Positions 9,870 to 20,865 are shown, counted from the stretch's first letter. The stretch is DNA of 64,000 nucleotides from Euclidia mi (GCA_944739405.2 OX123186.2:15431552-15495551), one strand, 5' to 3'. Notes: generated by a model from the sequence alone, not told the origin. A program made the numbers and translations.

Positions 9870-9972
9870 CAAACTGTTTGGATTTTTATCTTTTGGTCTT
9901 CCAGTCTGAAACACAAAGTAACACTTTGTGTTTCTCAAACTGTTTGGATTTGTATGTTGTGTTCTTCCAGTC
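9870..9972 (+). repeat. 66-bp direct repeat with embedded 12-bp hairpin
   Basis: CAAACTGTTTGGATTT and, further on, CTTCCAGTCT repeat at 66-bp spacing (9870 and 9936). Between them GAAACACAAAGT (9908-9919) and its exact complement (9923-9934) form a hairpin with a 3-nt loop. Confidence 0.8.
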
Positions 9973-10040
9973 TTTATAACTTCTTATATATTTTTTATTT
10001 AACTTTTGTTCCACTGCTGGGCAAAGGTATTATAATTATT

Positions 10041-10260
10041 TTATAGTCTCACGCCTGTATCCCCGAAGGGGTAGGCAGAGGTGTAATATTACACCCACAT
10101 TTCGCCATGAATTTTTAGGTCCCACGTAATGGGGGGCAAGCCTATTGCCGTACCTGGCACATTACCAGACTCCGTGCTGCTACTGAGAATTTCCCAACGG
10201 AAAAACCCAATAACTCTTTGCCCGACCCGGGGATTGAAGGACGAGACCAACGAGGCAGTC
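10041..10260 (-). mobile_element. SINE-A, internally deleted
   Basis: Body and tail hairpin match the other copies. The tRNA-like region is collapsed: GGATTGAAGG joins directly to ACGAGACCAACGAGGCAGTC, so the B-box and the segment beside it are missing and the copy could not be transcribed by RNA polymerase III. Confidence 0.85.
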
Positions 10261-10291
10261 AGGATCAGAGCAGGTTTTATAATAATATGTA

Positions 10292-10682
10292 TGTCGGAGA
10301 TTCGAGAACGGAACGTCAAATATTAATAGATTTGGGCGTATTCGGATACGATGGTTGGCAACACTGAGGTCGGCAGTTGACAGCTGTCAATGTCATAAAA
10401 TGTTTTATAAGCGAACGTGGAGCTGTCAACGGGCACTTTTGGCTACAGACACAGCGGAGGAAACAAGTGTGGCCTACCTACGTCCGACTTCGCCGCGTTT
10501 CCAAAAGTAATCCATTTTCATCCGAGCTACGTGTGCATATTTAGTTTGTGAAGTAAACTAATTAGTTTGAGTAAAACCTATTGAGTGTATACCGAGTCTT
10601 ATTTACCTGAAATGGACGATGGAGGAAGACCTGAGGAACGAAGAACGCCCATATTCTCCTACGTTACCTACGTTATACGTTA
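10292..10682 (+). repeat. e1 5' LTR
   Basis: Starts TGTCGGAGATTCGAG and ends CGTTATACGTTA. It is followed by TCAGAAGTGGGAT, a sequence also found (with one change) directly after the e2 5' LTR, so a primer-binding or packaging role is likely, although it does not begin with the usual TGG. Confidence 0.9.
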
Positions 10683-10930
10683 TCAGAAGTGGGATACGAG
10701 CACAACGACCCACGTACTGAGGAACGACGACGACTGAGCAACAAGATGTAGATGCACGTGCTTTGGTGACGACTGCAGACATGTGATTGGATGATCGAGA
10801 TCCGCATTGCGCCCCGCTAATTGTCGCACTAAGCCGGGCCTTGAAGGGAGGAGCTTCGACCTGGCTATCTACCGTGCCGTATGCCGTTTCCTGGGATGGA
10901 CCTGTTCAATGAAGTGTGCCAACAAAGCGC
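10612..10930 (+). pseudogene. Gag relic starting inside the e1 LTR
   Basis: An ATG at 10612 lies within the 5' LTR and its frame reads through the LTR edge and the TCAGAAGTGGGAT segment. It stops soon after. A second frame then carries EQQDVDARALVTTADM, a TGA at 10784-10786, and LSRALKGGASTWLS. This pattern resembles the N-terminal half of insect Ty3/Gypsy gag. The e2 element has the same relic with the same TGA, so the damage predates the split of e1 and e2. Gag would form the particle that packages element RNA; this copy is inactive. Confidence 0.6.
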
Positions 10931-13697
10931 GAGCGAAGGCGGCTGCTAACGCTGCTATGTTGGTGAATCAGCTGGATTCTCAACTGCAAACCGTGGTGAG
11001 CGTATTTTGTCTTTTTTTAGTTACGGTAGTTGTAAAACATTCTTGGTGTCAATACTGCTACGCGTTTAACCTTGGAAATGTCATAATTGTTGTGGTGATA
11101 TCGCCACCACATCGTACCGAGTGTTGTGGGTTCGATTCCTGCACGTAACACTGAGTTGTGGAACCGTTTGACTTTTACGGTGTCGTGTTTCTCATGGCAT
11201 GATCTCATGAATAACCTTCGTTTTAATAGCTTAAAGAAGAAAAAGAGAAAAAAAAATGTGGGTAGCACTGAACGATTTCATTGCTACCTTTGCTGTGTTT
11301 TATGTTAGCGTATGTTTGTCTGAGTACTACTGTGACCTAGCTATAGCGTAGATATCGAACGGAGGTTTTGAGTTTGATACGCCGGTTAAAAAGAAAGCGA
11401 TTATTTTTATTTCTTCATGCGAGGGTGGCTCACACTCGCGAACCTTGTGATCATATTATGCCTTCTTGCAAATAGATTATCTTGTCTCGGTCTTACTTTA
11501 TGGTCTGTAATAGTAACGAGAGTGAGCGTACAGGCCGACTTGCATTGTTTGACAAGCAAGTGCGTTTGAGTGAAACGTGCTAGTTATTGTTCTAGTGCAG
11601 TTGTAATATTGGTTTTAGAATCAACATGGGTATTGATTGTTGCTTTGGTTGGTTTTCTGCTAAATCTAGAACAATAACTCCGGTCTAGACTGTCCTTCGC
11701 AGGGCAGCGGCGCTCGGGTTGTTGGATTAATCGAATCGTACGTACTGGGATCATAGTGTAAGACTGTGCTGTGATTGCGGCTGACCGTGCTGATTTTCTG
11801 TAGAAACAGCTTGTAGCTTTCTCTTAAATAGACGTGTGAACTGCAGTGCTGTAGACACGTGCAGTTGGTTGGTCAGTGTAACCTGACTATAGTCGAAGGA
11901 TGTTACTAGCGCCATTATTTTACCGACTCGTGGTGTTGGTAATCCCTAATGGTTTTCGTTTAAACGTCATCAGAGCCTAAGTAAAAAGCGACTCTTTTAC
12001 TCGTTGTAGTTCTGAGTTTTACAGGCGATTTCGGTGTTGCAATTACACCTGCTTCTTTGTGTGCATAAATTTTTAACATGACACATTAAAATGTTTCTTA
12101 CTCTGATTATTAGATGGCACCACTAGTGAAATTAAATTCAATTTTAAGATTTTACGCGTGAAAATTACCTACTGTGTTTTTTTTTTTAAATCATGTGATA
12201 CGCTGGGCGTTTTTATCAAGTGCCCCGAGTTCTCTGGCCAATTTCAAGTAACGCTTAGGTCGTTTAGGAGTTATAGTATTTCTAGTCTACTAGAAACACT
12301 ATCACTCCTAAACGTCCTTCTAAGCTGTTCTAAGCTTCTAAGCTGTTAAAACTAGATTATCAGACGTAGAAGGAAATGATTGAGTTATCATCGCAGTGCG
12401 TTATGATAATCAGTTTCAGAGATTGTAATTTTCGTTGAAGGTAGAACTAGGTTAGTGATCCTTAGTGATGATTGTATGTTTAACCTTTTTCTCATTAAAT
12501 GGGTACTTTTTTAGTCGTTTTTGTGATAATTTTGTGGTTCCCGCGTTTCCGTTGGTGTAGATTTGCATAAACTGGATAAGCCGTTTCTGCGGCTGCATGT
12601 GTAGCCATGCGTTGCCGTTGGTTGGACCGGCAAAGTGCCTTTCTAGATAGCCTAGTTTACCCTTAAGCTTTTGTGTTAGTCATAGTCTCCGGTGTGCAAA
12701 CAAAACTGCCGTAAGTGCATTTGTCATAGTATCACAAACGTTGTCCATCGTCTTGAACTCGAAATGTCTGTTGCTGTATCGCTAGTGATTAGTTAAGGAT
12801 AAGCTTTGTATTTAGACTATCCATGACGAAGTTATAACGCTGAAAAGACTGGTTGGATACTTGATAGTAAGATTTTCTTATAGTCTTGTGAGAAGTAAAA
12901 CCAAACCAACATGTTGAACAAACCTAGTTTAAGATTACTTTGTTACGCTCGAAATGATTATCCGGGTGGTGTTGTCTAACCGGATGGAGGTTGCATAGCG
13001 TGATGTTGAAGACCCGATGGATGTCAGTGTATGAGCAATGCAATATTTTAATGAGTTCTTATTATTTGAATGAGTATGCGTGTTGTTCAACGTGTCCGCT
13101 TCGAGAGAAAGAGTTAGTTATGATTATCATGAAAAGCTGTGATGAGTTTGGTCAGAGTATCTTTTAATGCCCACCGACTGGTGCCATGAATGGCTGAACG
13201 ACTAGGATTACTGTTCGAGAATTAGAGTACATTAAAGTGTGGTTGTTGATCGCCATCATGGATACCCTGCTACTCAAGTAGCTCTCATTTTAATTTTGAT
13301 CACTAAAATTATCTACCTCTGGTTTCTGTGTCGTATCATAAGAGCGTGTTGCGAGAATCTGAAAGTACTCATGGACAGTCGATTGGTTATCTCAGAATTG
13401 TAGTCGTTGCATCTATGTAGCCAAAGAAAATCAGTTTGGTCGAAGGTAGCTTATCAGTTCTCGCCATGTTCGCATCTGGCTTTAGATTTGTCAGTGGTGA
13501 AATCCAGTTTTAACATAGCTCATTGAGTCTGTACGGGAGTTACGTTCTGTACAGTTGTGAAGTTGTTAATGAATTTGATGATCTCTTAAAGTTGACGAAG
13601 TGCGGACGTTGAATTAGTCTGAAGGAACGGATACTCTATTCAGTGGGTATACGATGAGAGGAATCGTTGAAATACTGTTGGTAGATTTATTTCCTCT
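10931..13697 (+). other. e1 non-coding interior, conserved with e2
   Basis: About 2.8 kb without a usable frame. Several blocks match e2: GCTACGCGTTTAACCTTGG (11061), the B-box-like GTGGGTTCGATTCCTGCACG (about 11125), AAAATTACCTACTGTGTTT (12161) and TTGAGTTATCATCGCAGTGC (12380). Conservation of non-coding sequence between diverged relatives suggests a cis-acting RNA role or simply common descent. It contains a 25-bp inverted repeat at 12261-12314. Confidence 0.65.
12261..12314. repeat. 25-bp inverted repeat in e1, two mismatches
   Basis: Arms 12261-12285 and 12290-12314 pair with a 4-nt loop. The matching place in e2 (about 58670) has only one arm-like sequence, so the second arm appears new in e1. 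Confidence 0.8.
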
Positions 13698-13700
13698 TTG

Positions 13701-13945
13701 GCCACCTGGTGGCCAGCGCAGCCTGATGGCTGGCGCCACCTAGTGGCCGGCGCCGCCTGGAGGCCGGCGGCGCCTGGAGGCTGGCACCGCCTGGAGACCA
13801 GCGCCGCCTGGAGGCAGGCGCCGCCTGGTGGCCGGCGCCCCCTGGTGACCGGCGCGGCTTGGTGGCCGGCGCGGCTTGGTGGCCGGCGCGGCCTGATGGT
13901 CGGTGTGGCTTGGTGGCCAGTGCGGCTTGGTGGCCAGCGTAGCCT
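13701..13945 (+). repeat. GC-rich 18-bp minisatellite in e1
   Basis: The unit is close to GCCGCCTGGAGGCCGGCG, about 13 tandem copies, drifting to GGCTTGGTGGCCAGCGT at the right. Long frames exist on both strands (about 13698-14096 plus and 13640-13981 minus) only because the 18-bp period is a multiple of three; their peptides are hexamer repeats with no known fold. e2 has only about three units at 59782-59830. Confidence 0.9.
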
Positions 13946-14204
13946 GTGTGGCGCGTGGCCCGTGTGTGGCGTGCGGCCCATGTGTGGTGCGCAGGCCTGT
14001 CCTGTGTGTGGCTTTGAGGAGCCTAGTAAAGCTAAAGCCTATCTGCCCGAAACTGGCAATGAAAATGAAGGTAGTTTATTAAAGGCATTTGGTTAGAAGA
14101 TGTAGTGTCCAAAGACCTTAGCTGAACTGAATGATGAATTAAATTTAGTGGTGCTTCTTTCTGATTAGTGAACAGCAGTTAGTATCATTACTAAGTTGGT
14201 AATC

Positions 14205-14975
14205 GGACATATCGCTCGATTTAGGTGATGTGTTCGTTGTATTGCTCGTTAGAGGCAATAAGTAATCTAAAAGTCACTCGAGGGAGGTGACATGGTTTAC
14301 GTCACTCGATGGAGGTGGCGTGAGTTGCTATTGCTCGATTTAGGTGATAGCAACGACACTGGAAAGGTTATTGTCACTCGATGGAGGTGGCAATGAGTCG
14401 CTATCGCTCGATATAGGTGATAGCGACGACAATGGGTACGTCACTCGATGGAGGTGATATAAGTTGCTACGCTCGTGTAGGTGATAGCAACGACGGTGAA
14501 GGAAAACATCGTGAGGAAACCTGCATGTCTGAGAGTACTTCGGAGTGTGCTCGAAAGACATGTGAAGTCTGCCAACCCGCATTGGGCCAGTGTGGTGGAC
14601 TATGGCCTTATTGTCACTCGATGTAGGTGGCAATGAGTCGCTATCGCTCGATATAGGTGATAGCGACAACAATGTGTACGTCACTCGATGGAGGTGATAT
14701 GAGTTGCTACGCTCGTGTAGGTGATAGCAACGACGGTGAAGGGAAACATCGTGAGGAAACCTGCATGTCTGAGAGTACTTCGGAGTGTGCTCGAAAGACA
14801 TGTGAAGTCTGCGAACCCCTTTTGGCCAGCGTGGTGGACTATGGCCTTATTGTCACTCGATGTAGGTGGCAATGAGTCGCTATCGCTCGATATAGGTGAT
14901 AGCGACGACAATGTGTACGTCACTCGATGGAGGTGATATGAGTTGCTACGCTCGTGTAGGTGATAGCAACGACGG
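14205..14975 (+). repeat. e1 hairpin-module array with constant loop
   Basis: Short inverted repeats share a loop close to CTCGATNNAGGTG but have different stems: GTCAC/GTGAC (14273-14291), GTTGCTAT/ATAGCAAC (14323-14353), ATTGTCAC/GTGGCAAT (14370-14393), GTCGCTATC/GATAGCGAC (14397-14427) and others. The change GTT to GTC in one arm is matched by AAC to GAC in the other. From 14371 the modules sit inside a 240-bp tandem repeat. Function unknown; possible RNA structures in the element transcript. Confidence 0.75.
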
Positions 14976-15090
14976 TGAAGGAAAACATCGTGAGGAAACC
15001 TGCATGTCTGAGAGTTCTTCGGAGTGTGCTCGAAAGACATGTGAAGTCTGCCAACCCGCACTTGGCCAGCGTGGTGGACTATGGCCTTAC
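14371..15090 (+). repeat. Three 240-bp tandem units carrying a SINE-B piece
   Basis: TTGTCACTCG begins each unit at 14371, 14611 and about 14850. Each contains hairpin modules, then about 110 bp of SINE-B (GAGGAAACCTGCATGTCTGA ... GGTGGACTATGGCCTTA). A SINE fragment was therefore captured before the unit was amplified. The third copy runs further into SINE-B (to about 15112) than the first two. Confidence 0.9.
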
Positions 15091-15112
15091 CCTTCTCATA
15101 GCGAGAAGGGGC

Positions 15113-15361
15113 CCGTGAACCGTGACACTTTTCGCTGATTAACTTGTGATATAATTCTTTGATACTGTTCACTAATGAGAGAGTTGCTTTCATAATATTG
15201 TGATGTGATAGTATGATGCAGTTGAAAAAAAAACTTGATGTTAACCCTTAGTGTTGTGGTTTATTACGTAACGAGCCCTATTCTTTAACTAAACGATGAT
15301 CAGAATGGGCCGAGCTAAGACCTTGAGATATTGCAGAACGTTTTCCTTTTGCAGGAGCATC
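15113..15361 (+). other. e1 interior, unassigned
   Basis: No coding frame or repeat recognised between the hairpin array and the RTE fragment. Confidence 0.4.
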
Positions 15362-15495
15362 ACCCAGGGCACCTACAAGATGGTCTGACACGATCAAGAA
15401 GGCGGTGGGCGGCAGCATGAAACGAGCCTTACACATATGTACAGCCTGGAGACACAAATGTGGTCGCGATCTTCAGCAGTGAGGAACCGAGGACG
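15362..15495 (+). pseudogene. RTE-type LINE C-terminal fragment inside e1
   Basis: The frame APTRWSDTIKKAVGGSMKRA then ICTAWRHKCGRDLQQ resembles the C-terminus of RTE-clade reverse transcriptases (P-T-RW-D-I-K motif). About 45 codons remain. It lies just before the 3' LTR and has no counterpart in e2, so it joined the e1 lineage later. Confidence 0.6.
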
Positions 15496-15543
15496 AAGAA
15501 GGAGGAGCATCACACAGGGGCGTGTGACGTGTCAAGATGGCCG

Positions 15544-15934
15544 TGTCGGAGATTCGAGAACGGAACGTCAAATCTTAATAGATTTGGGCGTATTCGGATA
15601 CGATGGTTGGCAACACTGAGGTCGGCAGTAGACAGCTGTCAATGTCATAAAATGTTTTGTAAGCGAACGTGGAGCTGTCAACGGGCACTTTTGGCTATAG
15701 ACACAGCGGAGGAAACAAGTGTGGCCTACCTACGTCCGACTTCGCCGCGTTTCCAAAAGTAATCCATTTTCATCCGAGCTACGTGTGCATATTTAGTTTG
15801 TGAAGTGAACTAATCAGTTTGAGTAAAACCTATTGAGTGTATACCGAGTCTTATTTACCTGAAATGGACAATGGAGGAAGACCTGAGGAACGAAGAACGC
15901 CCATATTCTCCTACGTTACCTACGTTATACGTTA
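15544..15934 (+). repeat. e1 3' LTR
   Basis: Same length as the 5' LTR (391 bp) and about 98 percent identical by eye. It is preceded by GATGGCCG, also found just before the e2 3' LTR. It is followed by the TSD TGTA at 15935. Confidence 0.9.
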
Positions 15935-15938
15935 TGTA

Positions 15939-16654
15939 TGATACATTTTAATTATTTGGCTGTCCTGCTATGGATTAGATTATGTCAAAAAATATAGTTT
16001 ACGGTGGCCGTTTCAAATCCGGCTTCATTTTTATAAAAATATTATTCAATCACAAAGAAAAGATGTGGCAAAATATTGATTGTAAAACCAGGACTTTAAA
16101 TAATTTTAAGAAACCTTCTTTAATAGATACTAAAATAAATCCTGATCTAATATAAAATAATGTTAGTTAAGCAGTTTATACACTAAAGTCAATTATGAAT
16201 GTATGGATATAAACTATACAGACCGATACACAAACTCACACATGTATAACAAGCTAATACATAATAGGTATATACAATATCTAATAAATATTCTGAGGTG
16301 AGGAACTAGTGATCCGTAATATAGGTAAATGCCTATAATGGACACCAAACTCCTAATAAAGTAGACACGTTTTATCGGAAAACGTTTTGAATATTGTTTG
16401 TTGTAACATAGGGTTTCTTGTGAAGAGAAAATAAAGATAATAATGTATTATTTTTCTTGTCTGACCTTTATTTTATTTTGTAGAACTTGCGACATTTTCT
16501 AGAAATAGAAAAGGGACGATTAGGTGAAACTTTTCAATTTTGATGGAATGCTTATCATGAAACCATAAATATTATTTTTATGGACAGGAACGACATTATG
16601 ATTATTTATACCGGAATGTTCTAACCTTTTCTGATGTTATTTATTTATTTTATT
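15939..16654. other. No feature recognised
   Basis: AT-rich flank of e1 without coding frames. Confidence 0.4.
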
Positions 16655-16725
16655 TATTTATAGACTCACGCGTGTATCCCCGAAGGGGTAGGCAGAAATG
16701 TAAATATTACATTTTGCATTGATTT
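16655..16725 (-). mobile_element. SINE-A tail-only fragment
   Basis: Only the 3' hairpin (CCCCGAAGGGG on the plus strand) and the start of the body remain; a strongly 5'-truncated insertion. Confidence 0.75.
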
Positions 16726-16804
16726 TTATTGATGTTATTTGTTCTGAATAAGTATTATTATGTTGAACGATACTTCTGAGAATAATGACGATTTTTATTC
16801 TTAA

Positions 16805-16980
16805 CTAGCGACTTGCCCCGGCTACAAACGGATGCAATATTTATAGGCACATGAAATATACATATAAACCTTCCTCTTGAATCATTCTATCTATTAAAAA
16901 AACGCATTAATTCGTTGCGTAGTTTTAAAGTTTTAAGCATATAGGGACAGACAGACAGAAGACAGACTATGTAATGATGA
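16805..16980 (+). repeat. Dispersed lepidopteran-type short repeat
   Basis: The stretch from GCGACTTGCCCCGGCTAC to AGGGACAGACAGACAG has the look of a widespread small non-autonomous repeat with a GACAGACAG end. A possible relative is at 61210-61345. Confidence 0.45.
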
Positions 16981-17831
16981 TAAGTAAAATATTGCAATGT
17001 GCTGAAAACTCTGAAGAAAATCTTGTAAATCTAGATTTTACAATGGAGTAGACACACAGAAACGAAATCCTCTACACAAAGACAAAAAAATCTTGTCTAT
17101 TAATAATGAAATCTAAAATTATCCCATTCAAAATGTATTATTATTGTAAAACAGCACTAAAAATAAATTCTTTAACAAAATCGTTCAGCACAGAGTGCGT
17201 TTTATATTCAGCAGCGCTTTTAAAATGCACAAAAGCGTTTGAAACTAAAGCACTCTTTATGAATACAAATTTAATCAAACGCATCGGCACTTTCATAGTT
17301 ACAACATTGAAAGAAAAATATACTTCAGTGAGAATTGGTTAACATCATAGGATTATTTTAGTGGAAAACGTCGACTTTGATAAAGTGCTAAGTGATTAAA
17401 AGTGTGTTAAGTACCTAAGTGGCTGGTTAAATTGATGTAAGGCTGGTTAAATGGATGTAGGAATTTTAATTATTTCACAATAAAAATGATGCCTTTATAT
17501 CTCAGAGGAAGACACAATTTACACCGAGTATAGCCGTCTTACCGCTGAATTCAATATTCGATCTATCCACTATATGAAATTTTGGATTCTTTTTACCATA
17601 AGCAATGTCAAACACGTATCTCGAAACTCCAAATCCATGGATAAATAATATGTATTGAAACCGCCGTGATCATCGATTTAATTCATTTGTTACATTGTAG
17701 AAAGGATAACCTTTTTATTCGTAATATATTATAGTTGTGATTGCATAGGTAGGTTTATGTCCCAAGAATATTGCTTAAAATGATATAAAAGTCATTGTCT
17801 ATTTAAAATCGTTGGATTAATATGCCTCGGC
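16981..17831. other. No feature recognised
   Basis: AT-rich. One frame at 17106-17342 has no recognisable motif and low-complexity composition, so I do not call it a gene. Confidence 0.4.
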
Positions 17832-17862
17832 AAATTATAAAACTGTAACAGTTTTATAATTT
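17832..17862. repeat. Perfect 31-nt palindrome
   Basis: Arms of 15 bp (AAATTATAAAACTGT and its complement) around a single A at 17847. Confidence 0.9.
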
Positions 17863-18410
17863 CCCAATTTTTCTAAGCTTATGAAAACTTTCGTTCATCT
17901 GGTAATTTATAGCTTTTGTAAGGTTTTATATAACCCTGCTCCAAAAAAGAGATATCCTGCAAAGCATGACTCCTCCTACAACGAATTGTCTGCGGCCCAT
18001 CAATGCATGTTTGTCTACAGCCTAATAAAACTGCATGTTAAAGTGAATCTTATTTTTTTAGTAGGTCAGAAATTCTTTGGCTTAGAATAAACTGTTAGAT
18101 TCATCAAAATCGATACGGCCCTTAAAATATATAACTCCGAACTCGAAATTGGTGTATTTATATCACTTTTGTTATGTACGTTGCCATGTTATCTCCGACA
18201 TTTGCCGACCTCAATATACAGAGGGTAATAATACAGTCCGCCAAACACCTTAAAGTTGCCAATAAAATAAATGAAATAAATTTCAAATATCTCAAAAACA
18301 TTCTAACTATCGTTGCAAACAAAATTAAAATACTTTAAATAGCACGCTTCGCTTCCATTTCTAGTTGATTGAAAGCCAATAGTCAATAAATCACTTACCA
18401 AATAAAATAA
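17863..18410. other. No feature recognised
   Basis: A 69-codon frame at 17881-18090 shows no known motif. The rest is AT-rich. Confidence 0.4.
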
Positions 18411-18650
18411 CAACCGGTTGGAGCAGCGGGAGTGTAAGCGACTGCTACGCCGAAGGTCGCGGGTTCGATTCCCGCTCAAGTCAAACATTTGTGTGCATGA
18501 ACATGGATGTTTCTCTTGGTCTGGGTGTTTCTATGTGTAATATGTATGTATTTACAAAAAAAAGTATTTATGTATGTTTATCCATTATCTAGTACCCATA
18601 ACCCAAGCTCTGCTTAGCTTGGGACTAGATGGTGATGTGTGTATGTTGTA
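18411..18650 (+). mobile_element. SINE-C, near complete
   Basis: The tRNA-like head GGAGCAGCGGGAGTG...GCGGGTTCGATTCCCGC has a good B-box but the acceptor and D-arm parts do not fold as a tRNA gene. The body ends with AGCTTGGGACTAGATGGTGA and a TGTGTATGT tail. A second copy is at 53200-53455. Confidence 0.75.
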
Positions 18651-18661
18651 GAATATTATAT

Positions 18662-18870
18662 TACTAGAGGACGCCAGCAGCTACGCCTGCATTTTTTTTA
18701 AATTGACCCGTTTTGGCCGATCCCGTGGGAATTTCAGGAAATCCCTTCTTAGTGCACCCCTACGGTCCCCAAGGAATATACATGCCAAATTTCAGCTTCC
18801 TGCGCCCAATAGTTTCAGCTGTAGCGTGTCTGTCAGTCAGTCAGTAACGCAAGGATTTTATATATTAAGA
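18662..18870 (+). repeat. Dispersed repeat-E, plus copy
   Basis: CCCCTACGGTCCCCAAGGAA, CATGCCAAATTTCAGCTTCC and GTCTGTCAGTCAGTCAGTAA mark a short non-autonomous repeat. Reverse copies with the same order occur at 24120-24240 and 53530-53660. Confidence 0.7.
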
Positions 18871-19552
18871 TTATTAATAATTTATCACATCGATATCAAG
18901 ACACGGTTCACCGGTAGAACTTTGCTAATGAGTTTACTTCTTATTGGCATTTACAGAGGGTTAGCACGGGTGCAGTTACGAAACAACTAGCCGGAATTCG
19001 ATAAGTTATCGGTGAACCGATTGGCTTGTTTCAAATTCTACCTTGTGCTGTCTACCGAGCCAACCAATCAGTGTGTCGATAGCGTGGCAAATGGTAAGTA
19101 CAGTCAAAGCTCAGAACTCCCATTTCAATTCCAGTTGATCTTTCTGTCTTCATGCACCGTTTGCTCGCTCCCGCAAAAATGGAAAAGTAAAATGGATATT
19201 GTTAAAGTTGTTGCTTCAGTATTCTAATAGATATATTCAGCAAAAAGCTATGTACATAAGAATTTATGATGTTTGCGATTGTGGAGGTGAACAGAGATGT
19301 CTCGCAAATTTTTACCATAAATAGCGAGAATAAGTGGCGAAGAGCCTCGTTCTTCACGAAGAACAAAGGCCTTAGGACCAAAGAACAAAGATATGCGTCG
19401 AAGTTTCTCCAGTGATCTTACTCATCAGACTAAACGCAGAAACATTGCAACTTTACGTTGATTTTCTGTGCAGGGTGATAATGTCATGCTATACTCTACT
19501 AAATACTGGAGTATTTTGGACGTGTTTTTTAAAGAAAAGATAAATAAATATA
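18871..19552. other. No feature recognised
   Basis: No coding frame with a recognisable motif. Confidence 0.4.
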
Positions 19553-19807
19553 CTACCTCCTTGGTCTCGCGGCATAAATGTGCGCCTGGGATTGGGAGGT
19601 CTCGGGTTTGATCCCCGGGTCGGGCAGGTGTTATTGGGTTTTTCCGTAAGGAAATTCTCAGTAGCAGCACGGAGTCTGGTAATGTGCCCGGTACGGCAAT
19701 AGGCTCGCCCCCTATTACGTGGGACTAAAATAAATCTGTTGAAAAGTGGGTGTAGCAATATACCTCTGCTTACCTCTTCAGGGATAAAGCCTTGAGACTA
19801 TGTAATT
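19553..19807 (+). mobile_element. SINE-A, near complete
   Basis: From CTCCTTGGTCTCGCGGCATA through the B-box GGTTTGATCCCC to the degraded tail CCTCTTCAGGGATAAAGCCT. The tail stem is mutated compared with other copies, so this is probably an older insertion. Confidence 0.85.
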
Positions 19808-20865
19808 ATGTATGTAAATTAATATAAAAATTATTTAAACTAAAACTTTTATACAAAGGACTCAATTGCTCGATATTATAAGACATTTTAAGTACTTTCA
19901 TAAACAAAAGGAATATTTTCGTTTGGCACAGTTTCATCGCAAAATCACATAGGTACATATGCAGTTACGAGATCGTTAGATGTTCGAGTATGTTCTGAAA
20001 TATTCACAAAGGATCAATTGAGATTGTGTATGCAAAATTTTTCATCACCAACTATTGGCTATGTAAGAAGGACACGGATACTTTTGTTGGCCATATGTCT
20101 TTGTTTTCCAAATGAGGACGGAAAGGGATTTACTCTGGCACATTTTCTACGTATGGTTCCCCTTTTCCCTTTCGGATAGTAGCGGTGAAATGGTCTATTG
20201 GTCGCTTCTAGGTTTGGCCGATCCCTGTGGTACCAGCACCTCTCTTATAATCTAAGCGTCGACTGCCTGATTTCTACGTTCATGTTTTTTAATTCCACTG
20301 CACGCATGACGTAGCAGTTTAAGCAGATGCTTCGCAGTTTGACAATCAGCTTCGAGCGCCACCAGAGACAACACTTTATGTGATACATCATTTGTGGTTT
20401 TGTGAAGCTCCCCGATTTATTATTAGTGCGAGGGTTGCCCTAATAGAATGAAACGGATTTTTTAATAAATAAAGTTATACGGATTTGCCTTTGTATTTAT
20501 ATTGGCAACTTTAGCTACAAGTTATGCCTCAGTACTTAAATAACTTTTATATTTTATCTTTAGCAAAACCGTATGCTAATTTAAATTATCGCGTTTCAGT
20601 ACTTTGTAGGTTTTCTCAGAAAATTCTACTATTGTGGAATTTCATCCAATTTACGAAAAAGATAATCAAAGTATTGTTCATTAAACGCACTCGGCCATAC
20701 GATGAATGCTTAAAATAATACTCCTTTGCAATTACGAAGTTTACTGAGTAAAATTATTATCAAGTGAGTTGTGAAGCCTTTCGGTGGAGCGACGATCGTT
20801 TGCACTCAGTGTTTGAATTTAATCTGGTCCAATTGGCACCGAGTACCTCTTGACCTTTGAAGTTC
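19808..20865. other. No feature recognised
   Basis: Mixed sequence, no coding frame, repeat or RNA motif I can support. Confidence 0.4.

Larger units (their letters stand above)
10292..15934 (+). mobile_element. LTR element e1, non-autonomous, 5.6 kb
   Basis: Two 391-bp LTRs (10292-10682, 15544-15934) are flanked by the 4-bp duplication TGTA at 10288-10291 and 15935-15938. I count about seven LTR substitutions, so the insertion is fairly young. The 4.86-kb interior has no protease, reverse transcriptase or integrase. It holds a broken gag start, non-coding sequence shared with e2, an 18-bp GC-rich minisatellite and a hairpin-module array. The 4-bp TSD and gag relic point to Ty3/Gypsy ancestry. 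An autonomous relative must supply the enzymes; none with this LTR is in the window. Confidence 0.85.

Noticed and set aside
11120..11146. tRNA or SINE head with B-box GGTTCGATTCC inside e1
   Set aside because: Only the B-box side is visible; no A-box or SINE body follows. Kept as a note in the e1 interior entry.
13640..14096. Two overlapping frames of over 110 codons on opposite strands
   Set aside because: Both arise from an 18-bp GC-rich tandem repeat whose period is a multiple of three; peptides are hexamer repeats, and e2 lacks the expansion.
17106..17342. 78-codon frame as a small host gene
   Set aside because: No recognisable domain, low-complexity Lys/Thr/Phe composition, no splice context that I can support.
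18411..18490. tRNA gene
   Set aside because: A good B-box is present but the sequence does not form a tRNA cloverleaf, continues into a SINE body and has a second genomic copy.
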